In this document: piece by piece, positions 10,808 to 18,803 of the stretch
How positions within the stretch are numbered: position 1 is the first letter of the stretch
How the letters are laid out: each line of letters starts with the position of its first letter
NCBI GenBank assembly: GCA_030065095.1
Contig: JASJDP010000027.1
Coordinates: 1 to 64,000, forward strand
DNA length: 64,000 nucleotides
DNA from: Rhodobacter sp.
GTDB lineage: Bacteria; Pseudomonadota; Alphaproteobacteria; Rhodobacterales; Rhodobacteraceae
Direction: 5' to 3'
Made by a program: the position numbers and the translations under genes
Notes under the pieces: model-generated
Told to the model about the DNA's origin: nothing
The model's database searches: none
The model's input: only the letters and a program-made list of their open reading frames with translations

Positions 10808-11764
10808 TCAGCGTTGTGCGTCGAGCCACTCCGGAAGCTTGCCGTCGCGCTCCAGCGAGTCGATCGCCAGGTTCAGGCGGCGGCGGAAGGCGGGGGCGGA
10901 CATGCGCGACAGCACATGTGAACAATAAAGCGCCGTCAGGTAAGGGTCATGCAATTCATCCATATGGAACAGCACGTTGCGCAAGTAGCGCGAATGGTCG
11001 CGGCGGGCGCGGAGCAGGCGGTAGAATTCATGCGGCCGCAGATCCTGCCCGGCCGCCGCTTCGATGATCCGGTGCAAGAGCCCCATTTCCCTTAGCGACC
11101 AGGCGATGTGGTTCTGCAGAAAGCGGCATTTCAGGTGGATGACGTTCGGGCCGCGGAACAGGCTGGCGTGCATCGCGTCGAGCCGGGCGTGGGGGTCGTA
11201 GAGAATATAGGCCGCGTCCGCACCCTCGATCATGTCGGGCGCGTAGCCGTAGCGGTCGCTGAAGTCGAGCCGCCGCGAGGCGGGAAACCGGTCGTCCCAT
11301 CCGGCAAGCTCGACGTCGAGCGTGGCCTGCGGCGAGATCGCCAGAACCGTGGCGCCCGGGGCCACGACCGAAAACGCCCCTGCGGCGTAGCTTCCCATGC
11401 CGGTCCCGTAGAAGGTGACCCTGTCGAAATCCTCGAAAAACGCGTCGTCCACCATTTCGTCGAGGAATTCGTAAAGCTCCGGACAGCGAAACCAGGTGTC
11501 GCCGGCGGTGGCGACATGCAACAGCGACCAGTTCTTGTCTTCGGCGAAATCGAGCCCGATCGGCAGGCCGGTTTCGGAAAGCTTCAGCGTATCCTCGACC
11601 CGTTCGAAGCTGACCAGCAGGTTCGGCCCGCGGGCGACGAAGCTGGCGCTGTGAAGCGGGTCAAGCTGATGCTGAAACCCGTTGGCGCCGGCTTCCGCGC
11701 GCAGCTCTGCCAACAGCTCGTCAGCGCTTGTCACCCGGTCGATGTCATCCGCCTCGTCCGCCAT
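10808..11764 (-). CDS. Alpha/beta-hydrolase-like protein lacking the nucleophile serine
   Basis: 318 residues, a stand-alone homologue of the C-terminal module of the 6113-9262 protein (ATVLAISPQATLD matches its LAIAPQSTLN). At the nucleophile elbow the sequence is FYGTGMGSY, putting glycine (G122) where the fused copy has serine. The downstream Asp (LYDPH) and a His (LQNHIAW) are roughly retained. It is therefore probably non-catalytic as a serine hydrolase, or acts by another mechanism. It starts 18 bp after the stop of the upstream gene (11783-13318) on the same strand, so the two form an operon. Cytoplasmic by appearance. Function unknown. Confidence 0.78.
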   Translation of the reverse strand: MADEADDIDRVTSADELLAELRAEAGANGFQHQLDPLHSASFVARGPNLLVSFERVEDTLKLSETGLPIGLDFAEDKNWSLLHVATAGDTWFRCPELYEFLDEMVDDAFFEDFDRVTFYGTGMGSYAAGAFSVVAPGATVLAISPQATLDVELAGWDDRFPASRRLDFSDRYGYAPDMIEGADAAYILYDPHARLDAMHASLFRGPNVIHLKCRFLQNHIAWSLREMGLLHRIIEAAAGQDLRPHEFYRLLRARRDHSRYLRNVLFHMDELHDPYLTALYCSHVLSRMSAPAFRRRLNLAIDSLERDGKLPEWLDAQR

Positions 11765-11782
11765 CTGCGCCTGTCCTGCCCG

Positions 11783-13318
11783 TCAGCGTTTATGGACCAC
11801 CAGCAACTGATCGCGGCGGCCCTTGATGAATTTTGCCGGGAAGACGAAACATCCCGATATGTCGGCCCGGATCGCGTTCAGCTCGACTGCGGTACCTCCG
11901 TCCGGGTGCTCGAAGATGCCGGTCTCCAGATAGCCCTGAAAAAGCGCCGCGGTTTTGACCACACCTTGTTTTTCCAATGACCCGGGCTGGGTACGAAGGT
12001 CTTCGACCGCGTAAAGCCCGCCCGAGGCCAGCCGAGGGAAGAGCGCGGTGAACCCGTTTTGCTGGTGATGCGACGCATGGGTGGCGTCATCGATCACGAT
12101 GTCCGGTTCAAAATCAACGGCTTGTGCGATACCGTCGGCGGATTCGAAATCGCATTGGCGGTAAGCCACGCGATCGGTCTTTTCGGGCAGACCGCCGGCG
12201 CGGTCGAGCGCTGTGAAACCCGCCTTCGGAAAGTATTCCAGCCACATTTCCAGCGTGCTGCGGGCGGCGGCATCCCAGTCCTGGGGGTGCTCGACGCCGA
12301 TGCCTCCGTCGAGGCCCAAGAGCACGATCTTCAGCTTCCGCTGGCGCAGCGGCTGGAAGATCATGTTGTAAAGCTCGGTATACTGGTGGCGCAGCAAACC
12401 GCGGTCCGACCCGCACCGGTCCGCAAGATCGGTGAGGTTCAGCTGACCGCGTCCGTGCCGGTCCTCGGCGGTCAGCGGTACGGGTTTCACCCTTGCGCCG
12501 GGCAGCGGCGCGCCCTTTGGGTCGATGCCGTGCTTTTGCAGCAACTGCCCGATCAGCGAGTCCGGATGCGGCTCGCCCCCCTCGGCCTCTTCCAGCCGCT
12601 TGCGGATGCGGCGGCCGTAGAAATGGATCGAAAGCGTGTCGTCGGTCAGATAGGCATCGGCGTGGGCGTTGGGCCGCACGAGCAGCCGGCGGTTCTTGAA
12701 GCTGATCGGATAAAGCGCGGCGCGCGGCAGGGCAAAGCGGATCTCGCCGGTCTTGTGCAGAAAATGCGTCAGCGCCCGCGGTCCCCACGCCCCCCAGGCC
12801 TGATCGCCGACGCCGACGGGGGTGCCTGCGTCCTTCAGCGCCTGCAACCGGTCCTGTTCGGCCTGCGGCAGCCATTCGGGGATGGCGTATTCATCCGACG
12901 TGAACGCCAGAAGTTCGCGCAGCGTCTCGCTGTCGCGCGGCAGGCCCAGGACACCATTGTTGACGTGGTGTTCGCTTTCCCAGCCATAGAAATGACCGTT
13001 GGGCGTGGTGAACGGACGCACGCAATAGGCATCGGTGTCGGCCCAGATGACGTTGTCGGTCTGCGCCAGCATGTGATAGCGGAAGCGGTCGGCCTGCGGT
13101 GCAGGGCTGCCCGTGCGCGTGTGCCGGATGATGCTGTCCATCGTCAGCACCTCGTTGGCGTCGGCCACCTCGATGCCGTCGGGGATGTTCTTGACCTCTC
13201 CATAGGTATAGAGCCGGACGTGATGGCCGGCATCTACGAAGGATTTGAGACAAAGCTGTTCCATGAAACTCAGCGCGCCGCCGATCCAGAGCGCGCCGAT
13301 CTGATAGTCAAGGGCCAT
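11783..13318 (-). CDS. GT32-like glycosyltransferase fused to a SAM-dependent methyltransferase
   Basis: 511 residues. Residues 1-290 parallel the first module of the 6113 gene (LWIGGALSFMEQLCLKSFVDAG) and carry a DxD motif, D94-T-D96. Residues about 297-511 resemble TylF/MycE-type O-methyltransferases: SAM-binding LGLDGGIG (334-341), the metal-site-like IDDATHASHH (409-417) and GGLYAVEDL (433-441). The start at 13318 diverges from the + strand glycosyltransferase across a 120-bp promoter region. The fusion suggests that a sugar is added and a glycan hydroxyl is O-methylated by one polypeptide; this is inference. Confidence 0.82.
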   Translation of the reverse strand: MALDYQIGALWIGGALSFMEQLCLKSFVDAGHHVRLYTYGEVKNIPDGIEVADANEVLTMDSIIRHTRTGSPAPQADRFRYHMLAQTDNVIWADTDAYCVRPFTTPNGHFYGWESEHHVNNGVLGLPRDSETLRELLAFTSDEYAIPEWLPQAEQDRLQALKDAGTPVGVGDQAWGAWGPRALTHFLHKTGEIRFALPRAALYPISFKNRRLLVRPNAHADAYLTDDTLSIHFYGRRIRKRLEEAEGGEPHPDSLIGQLLQKHGIDPKGAPLPGARVKPVPLTAEDRHGRGQLNLTDLADRCGSDRGLLRHQYTELYNMIFQPLRQRKLKIVLLGLDGGIGVEHPQDWDAAARSTLEMWLEYFPKAGFTALDRAGGLPEKTDRVAYRQCDFESADGIAQAVDFEPDIVIDDATHASHHQQNGFTALFPRLASGGLYAVEDLRTQPGSLEKQGVVKTAALFQGYLETGIFEHPDGGTAVELNAIRADISGCFVFPAKFIKGRRDQLLVVHKR

Positions 13319-13438
13319 GCGGCCTCCCTCGTCAATGACGTGCCTTTATGCGATAAGGCGGCAGTCGAGCACTGAATCGCAAATGCGCCGAAGAAACGCA
13401 ATGATCATAACCGGGGCCGTGGCGGCGGGTAGCTGCGC

Positions 13439-14467
13439 ATGAGGGTGTTGCTGGTCAGCGCCTTGCGCGACGAGGGTCCGCACCTTCTGGAATGGGTGGC
13501 GCACCACCGGGCGATCGGGGTGACGGATTTTCTGCTCTTTTCCAACGACTGTTCGGACGGCACCGATGCGATGCTGGACGCGCTGCACCCCTTCGGCGTG
13601 GTGCATGTGCCGAACGTCCCGGCAAAAGGAAAGTCGCTGCAGTGGAACGCGCTGCGGCAGGCATGGCGGCACGACTTGCGCAAATCGGCGGATTGGGTGC
13701 TGGGGATCGACTGCGACGAGTTCGTCAATCTGCGGGCGCCGTTGGACGGGCTGGCCGACCTGGCGGCGGCCGTGGGCGAGGCCGATGCGATCATGCTGCC
13801 CTGGCGTTTGTTCGGCCATAACGGCGAGCGCCGGCTGACCGAGGGGCGGACGACGGCGCTGTTCACCCGGGCGGCACCGGCGGGCTGCGACTATCCGGTT
13901 GGCTCGCGGCAGTTCAAGACGCTGTTCCGGGCGAAGGGGCCGTTCAACCAGATCGGGGTGCACCGGCCGCGGCTGCGCAAGGGCGCCCTGGCGCGGTGGG
14001 CGGACGGCTCTGGCCATGCGATGCCAGAGGCGTTCGGCCGGGCAGAGCAGCGGATCACCTCGTTCGGCTTTCCCGAGGCGAGCGGTCTGGTGCAGTTGAA
14101 CCACTATTCAGTACGGTCGGCAGAGAGTTTCCTGGTCAAACGCGCGCGAGGCCTGCCGAACCGGAGCGGCAAGGAGATTGGATTAACCTATTGGGTGGAA
14201 AGGAATTTCAATAGCGTTGAGGACACCAGCATCGCGCGGCATGCGGCGGGCACCGAGGCGGTTCTGGCCGAGATGATGGCGGTGCCGGGGCTGGCCGATC
14301 TGCGCGCGGCGGCACATGCGCGGCACCACGAGATCTTCGCTCAGATGATGCGCGACGAGGCGATGGTGAAGCTCTACGGGCGGCTTTTGCTGGCGGCGGG
14401 AAGCACGCCGCTGCCCGCCGATGAGATCCGGGGGCTGGTGGCGATGTACCAGGCGAGCCATGGCTGA
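13439..14467 (+). CDS. Glycosyltransferase family 2 (Glyco_tranf_2_4/GT92-like)
   Basis: 342 residues, another stand-alone GT92-like module. The usual opening MKNEGPFILEW is altered to LRDEGPHLLEWVAHH. The metal-binding motif is DCDEF (D91, D93), and the late block QLNHYSVRSAESFLVKRARG is conserved. It shares a short divergent promoter region with the gene on the other strand and overlaps the next GT gene by 8 bp, so the two are translationally coupled. It is the most diverged of the four GT92-like copies in the island. Confidence 0.84.
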   Translation: MRVLLVSALRDEGPHLLEWVAHHRAIGVTDFLLFSNDCSDGTDAMLDALHPFGVVHVPNVPAKGKSLQWNALRQAWRHDLRKSADWVLGIDCDEFVNLRAPLDGLADLAAAVGEADAIMLPWRLFGHNGERRLTEGRTTALFTRAAPAGCDYPVGSRQFKTLFRAKGPFNQIGVHRPRLRKGALARWADGSGHAMPEAFGRAEQRITSFGFPEASGLVQLNHYSVRSAESFLVKRARGLPNRSGKEIGLTYWVERNFNSVEDTSIARHAAGTEAVLAEMMAVPGLADLRAAAHARHHEIFAQMMRDEAMVKLYGRLLLAAGSTPLPADEIRGLVAMYQASHG

Positions 14468-16742
14468 ACCGGCCGTCCTGCGCCGCAGCCTGGGCGCGGC
14501 CCGGATCGGCGGATTGCGCGTGCTCGAGGCGCTCTGCTGGCGCACGCCCGTCGGGCGGGCGCTGCGGGTCTATTTCGGGACCGGGGTGCGGCCTGACAAG
14601 CTGGCGATGGGCGACGGCGACGGTGTGCGGCTGGACAATCTTCTGACGGTTGGGGCGAACGTGATTGCCACGGGCCGGACGGCCGACGAGGTTGACGGCG
14701 TGGTGACGGTACCCTTTTTGTCCGGGTCGGTGGAGATGGCGGTAACGCCGCCGGAGACTGCGCTGTTCGAAGGGTTGGACACCCTTCTGGCACAGCGGCA
14801 TCTGGAACCGGTCTCGGTGGTTACCGAATGGCTGGCCTATCACGTGGCGGAACATGGGCTGCAGGCGGCGCTGATCGTCGACCGCGGCCCTCCCGGGGCG
14901 GAGCGGGAAGGGTTTGCGCAAGAGTTGACCGCCTCGGTGTTCTCGATTGCCGGGTTGCGGCGGCTGGTGCTGGTCGATGCGTCACTGCCCCTGGGTCGGC
15001 CGCTGCGGCCGGCCCTGGGCGACCCGGCGACGGCGCCCCGGGCCAAGACCCCCAAGGCGGAAGCCGATCCCTGGCGCGCGCCGCTGGGCGAGCCGGTGCT
15101 TTACGACATTCTCAAGTGGCGGTTTCTGGCGCGGGCGGGGGCGGTGATCGCCATCGATCCCTGCGAACTGTTGCGCCCGGCCGGCGACGATCCGCCGGTG
15201 GTTCAGGCGGTTCACATGTCGCACACCGGGTTCCTGCCGCTGGCCGGCATGGGCATATATCCCTGGCGGGTGCGGAACGGAAAGCTGCCGAGCCTTGGCG
15301 ATCATATCTGCCGGTCTGTTCCGCCGGCTGCGGTGGCGCGGCGCTGGGGCGTGGCCGCCAAGAGGTGCGGACCGGGCCATGTCTGGATGCCGGGGATGAT
15401 TGCGGGATTGGCCGCGCCTCAGGATGAAGGCGCGTTCTACGACCGCTGCATGGCGGCGGCGTTCCCGCGGTCCGAGGTGGCCGAGCTGGTGCGAAAGGGC
15501 GACCTGGTCGAGGATGCCGAGTTGTTCCGGCGCGCGACGGGACCGCTGAAGGCGCGGCCGGTCCGCCCGCCGGAGCGGCCCGCGCCCGCGGCGGCGGTGC
15601 CAGCGCCGGCGGTGGCGCCCTCGGGGCGGACGGCGATCGTGACCTGCATGAAGAACGAGGGCCCGTTCATCCTGGAATGGCTGGCCTATCACAGGATGAT
15701 CGGCGTCGACGACGTTCTGGTTTATACCAACGACTGCACCGACGGCACCGACCGGCTGCTGGACATTCTTCAGGCCAGAGGCCTTGTGCAGCGCCGCGAC
15801 AATCCGTTCCGCGAGACCGGCGCCAAGCCGCAGCATGCCGCGCTTGCCGCGGCACGGGTCGAGGAGGCCGTTGCCCGGGCCGGGTGGATCATCTGCATGG
15901 ATGTCGACGAGTTCATCAACGTACATGCGGGGCAGGGGCATCTCAGCGACCTCTATTCCGCTGCGGGCGACGCCAACATGATCTCGCTGACCTGGCGGCT
16001 GTTCGGCAATTCGGATCACGACCATTTCGAGGACGGGCTTGTGACCGAGCGCTTCACGCGCTGCGCGCCGCAGCTGATCCGCCGGCCGCATCAGGCCTGG
16101 GGGATCAAGACGCTGTTTCAGAACCTGGGGTATTTTCGGCGGCTCGGCATCCACCGGCCCCTGGATGTTCAGCGCGAAGCGATTCCGAATATCCGCTGGG
16201 TCAACGGGTCGGGCAGGCCGATGCCGCCGACCATGCTGAAGACCGGCTGGCGCAGCGGGATCGACAGCTACGGCTACGATCTGGTCACGTTGAACCACTA
16301 TTCCGTGCGCAGCGCCGAAAGCTATCTGGTCAAGCGCGACCGCGGCCGGGTGAACCATGTGATGCGCGACCAGGGCGAGGCCTACTGGTTCCGGATGAAC
16401 AACAACGCCGAGGAAGAACGTTCGATCCAGCGGCATCTGCCGGGGCTGCGAGACGCGGTCGCAGCGTTGATGGCCGATCCCGAGATCGCGGCGGCGCATG
16501 CAGACTCGGTGCAGGCGCATGAGGCGCGGATTGCCGCGCTGATGGCCGATCCCGACTATCGCCGGCTTTACGACAGCCTGAGTTCCGAGCGGATGAAAAA
16601 ACTGTCGCGCATGCACCGCCATTTCGGGATGAATGTCTTTCTCAACGGGCCCGGCGTGATCCCCGACCGGGTCTTTGCCCCGGACCTTCCGCCCGACTTT
16701 TTCTTCAACACGGCCCCGCCCGACGGCTCGGCCGCCGACTGA
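14460..16742 (+). CDS. Two-domain protein: unassigned N-terminal domain plus GT2/GT92-like glycosyltransferase
   Basis: 760 residues. The C-terminal half (about residue 391 on) is a canonical GT92-like module: CMKNEGPFILEWLAYH, TNDCTDGT, MDVDEF (D481, D483) and LNHYSVRSAESYLVKRDRG. The N-terminal 370 residues are not clearly assignable. They contain a WLAYHVAEHG element reminiscent of the GT92 opening and a later KRCGPGHVWMPGM stretch, so this half may be a degenerate transferase. A Pro/Ala-rich linker at about 365-390 joins the halves. The ATG at 14460 overlaps the previous stop, which supports this start over one further upstream. Confidence 0.8.
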   Translation: MAEPAVLRRSLGAARIGGLRVLEALCWRTPVGRALRVYFGTGVRPDKLAMGDGDGVRLDNLLTVGANVIATGRTADEVDGVVTVPFLSGSVEMAVTPPETALFEGLDTLLAQRHLEPVSVVTEWLAYHVAEHGLQAALIVDRGPPGAEREGFAQELTASVFSIAGLRRLVLVDASLPLGRPLRPALGDPATAPRAKTPKAEADPWRAPLGEPVLYDILKWRFLARAGAVIAIDPCELLRPAGDDPPVVQAVHMSHTGFLPLAGMGIYPWRVRNGKLPSLGDHICRSVPPAAVARRWGVAAKRCGPGHVWMPGMIAGLAAPQDEGAFYDRCMAAAFPRSEVAELVRKGDLVEDAELFRRATGPLKARPVRPPERPAPAAAVPAPAVAPSGRTAIVTCMKNEGPFILEWLAYHRMIGVDDVLVYTNDCTDGTDRLLDILQARGLVQRRDNPFRETGAKPQHAALAAARVEEAVARAGWIICMDVDEFINVHAGQGHLSDLYSAAGDANMISLTWRLFGNSDHDHFEDGLVTERFTRCAPQLIRRPHQAWGIKTLFQNLGYFRRLGIHRPLDVQREAIPNIRWVNGSGRPMPPTMLKTGWRSGIDSYGYDLVTLNHYSVRSAESYLVKRDRGRVNHVMRDQGEAYWFRMNNNAEEERSIQRHLPGLRDAVAALMADPEIAAAHADSVQAHEARIAALMADPDYRRLYDSLSSERMKKLSRMHRHFGMNVFLNGPGVIPDRVFAPDLPPDFFFNTAPPDGSAAD

Positions 16743-16831
16743 GGAACCGCTGTGTTTCCGGGCCGCCGCGGCGCAATCGGTTGCGTCCGCGGCAGCGGGG
16801 CAGTATTCGACGGGGGCAGGTATAGGGGGCA

Positions 16832-17740
16832 ATGACGACAGGCATGAAATTCGGCAGCCCGGCCATCACCTTCGTCTATCATCTCGGAGTGCATTGCACC
16901 GACGAGAACCGTCTGATCCATTCCCTGATGCGCAACGGCGACGACCTGCAGAAACAGGGGATCATCGTGCCCAGGCCGCGGCGCTACCGCGCGAAAATCG
17001 GCGAGGCCACCAAGAAGTACCGGGGCGACCCGATGCCCGAGGACGAACAGAAAGAGCTGTTTGACGCCATCCTGATGGGCTATCCCGCCGAGCGGGTGAT
17101 CCTGAGCAACGAGAGCTTTCTTTGCATGCCGGGCGCGGCCTTCGATTTCAACCGGATCTACGCCAAGGCGCATTACCGGTCCACATGGCTGCGCTACGTC
17201 TTCCCCGAAAATCCCTGCGAGTTTTTCCTCGCGATCCGCAACCCCGCGACCTACATTCCGGCGGCGCTGCGGCAGGAGGGGGTGCCGAGCTATGAGAAAT
17301 TCATCAAGAATGCCGATCTGCGGCAGCTGCGGTGGCGCGACGTGGTCGAGGCCATCCAGGAAAACAATCCCGGCTGCCCGATCACCGTCTGGTGCAACGA
17401 GGATACGCCGCTGATCTGGCCGACGCTGCTGCGCGAGATATCCGATGCGGATCCCGACATGGGCTTTGCGGGCGAGTTCGACATGTTGAAGACGATCATG
17501 CACGAGGACGGGTTCGAGCGGATGCTGAGCTATCTGCAGAGCCATTCGCCGCAGAACGAGATTCAGCGGCGCCGCGTCTTTGCGGCCTTCCTCGACAAAT
17601 TCGCCAACGAAGACGAGTTGGAAGAGGACATCGACCTGCCGGGTTGGACGCCCGAGCTTGTCGACGAGATCACCGCGATCTACGAGGACGACGTCTATCA
17701 GATCGAGCGGATGTCGGGCGTCACCTTTATTGCGACGTAG
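16832..17740 (+). CDS. Sulfotransferase-like protein with altered PAPS loop
   Basis: 302 residues. The layout matches bacterial sulfotransferases. The N-terminal strand-loop-helix FVYHLGVHCTDENRL (14-28) is where the usual HxGxxKTGTT 5'-phosphosulfate loop would be, and FFLAIRNPATYIPA (131-144) is where the 3'-phosphate-binding Arg-x-Pro element lies. The Lys-Thr-Gly-Thr residues are replaced, so PAPS use is uncertain. A GGGGG ribosome binding site precedes the ATG. It is last in the + strand run of the island, 89 bp after the GT gene, and overlaps the convergent next gene by 14 bp. Glycan sulfation is a plausible but unproven role. Confidence 0.65.
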   Translation: MTTGMKFGSPAITFVYHLGVHCTDENRLIHSLMRNGDDLQKQGIIVPRPRRYRAKIGEATKKYRGDPMPEDEQKELFDAILMGYPAERVILSNESFLCMPGAAFDFNRIYAKAHYRSTWLRYVFPENPCEFFLAIRNPATYIPAALRQEGVPSYEKFIKNADLRQLRWRDVVEAIQENNPGCPITVWCNEDTPLIWPTLLREISDADPDMGFAGEFDMLKTIMHEDGFERMLSYLQSHSPQNEIQRRRVFAAFLDKFANEDELEEDIDLPGWTPELVDEITAIYEDDVYQIERMSGVTFIAT

Positions 17741-18245
17741 AAGCGGTTTCCGGCCAGATCAGGCGGGTGTCGGACAGCTTGTCGGACCGTGCGTCGGTAA
17801 ACGCCAGGTCCGCGTCGGCAGAGATCCCGGCGCACTGGCTGTGCTGAAAACCCATGGCAAGGATTGCCGGGCAGCTAACCTCGAAGAGCAGGGCTTGGCC
17901 GGGGATCTGCACATCGGGCCGGGTGTCGAGATAGGCGAGAAGTGCGGCGGCTGAGGCCGCGAACACCACGGCGCCGAGAATGACAGACTTGAGGAACCGG
18001 CGCGCCTTGGATGGAGGTTCGGCGGTGCGATAGGTGCGCGTCGGCACGCCGCCGTCGGTCTGGGACCGTTCGGGCCATCCGAAGGGCCGTTCGTACCCGC
18101 CCGCGGCAAATTGGCGGGCTTCGGACCGGGCGGCATGCGGGGTGTCGGCGCGCCCGAAAAAGGCCAGGGCGGACCCGAGCAAGGATCCCGCCAGCAGGAC
18201 AGCGCCGGTCAGCAGGGCAAGGTTGTCGAGTGTCAAGTTCAACAT
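17727..18245 (-). CDS. Predicted membrane protein of unknown function
   Basis: 172 residues. Two hydrophobic segments are visible: residues about 8-30 (LALLTGAVLLAGSLLGSALAFF) and about 87-107 (VILGAVVFAASAAALLAYL). The region between them is charged and probably cytoplasmic; the C-terminal 65 residues hold two cysteines and may be periplasmic. I do not recognise a family. It overlaps the 3' end of the convergent sulfotransferase-like gene by 14 bp. Confidence 0.55.
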   Translation of the reverse strand: MLNLTLDNLALLTGAVLLAGSLLGSALAFFGRADTPHAARSEARQFAAGGYERPFGWPERSQTDGGVPTRTYRTAEPPSKARRFLKSVILGAVVFAASAAALLAYLDTRPDVQIPGQALLFEVSCPAILAMGFQHSQCAGISADADLAFTDARSDKLSDTRLIWPETASTSQ

Positions 18246-18803
18246 CGGACTGGCCTTGAGTCATGAAAGGGGTTTGGGGATAGCGGGGGACCGTGGCGAT
18301 TTTGGGGCAGACAAAATCGGACTTCGGCGGCACCTCAGGCATCCGGCGCACCGAATGCAGGATTTCCAGGATGCATGGTTGGCCCTTAACTCTTTGGTAT
18401 TAAGTTGTATTTTAAGCTTCGCGTGACACTTTCCATGTGTGCCGTGACAGCGGCGGCACCCGATCGCGGACGTCAGGGGAATGTCGGCAACACGCCGGGG
18501 AATGGCCGATATCGTCGAACGATCGCGTCCTGCGACCGGGATTGGAGACGACGGCGAAACAGTCCTGTCCCGGGGCGGGCCAGGTGCAGCCGACACCGGC
18601 GCGGCCCGTGGTCCGCAGTCTTACCGCCCGCACCGGGAGCGGCACAGGGCGGCAGACCCGGCTGCCGTGCCTCGCCCAGAAATCGCATGACAGCCCATGG
18701 GGCGCATGCTAGCGTCCGGTTTGTGCCCGGTCCGCAGACGCCGGCAGAGGCAAGTTATTTCACCAAATTGTCTTTTTAACAGACAGTTTTCAGGAGCCTA
18801 TTT
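18246..18803. other. Upstream region of the multicopper oxidase gene
   Basis: 558 bp without a convincing gene. An AT-richer patch at 18380-18425 (CTTAACTCTTTGGTATTAAG, partly palindromic) and the last 40 bases before the multicopper oxidase stand out. The inverted repeat TGTCT-N7-AGACA at 18769-18785 lies just before the ribosome binding site CAGGAG and could be an operator or 5'-UTR hairpin. No copper-regulator box that I recognise is present. Confidence 0.45.

Noticed and set aside
14982-16832. 616-codon minus-strand open frame
   Set aside because: Antisense to the two-domain glycosyltransferase; no recognisable domain.
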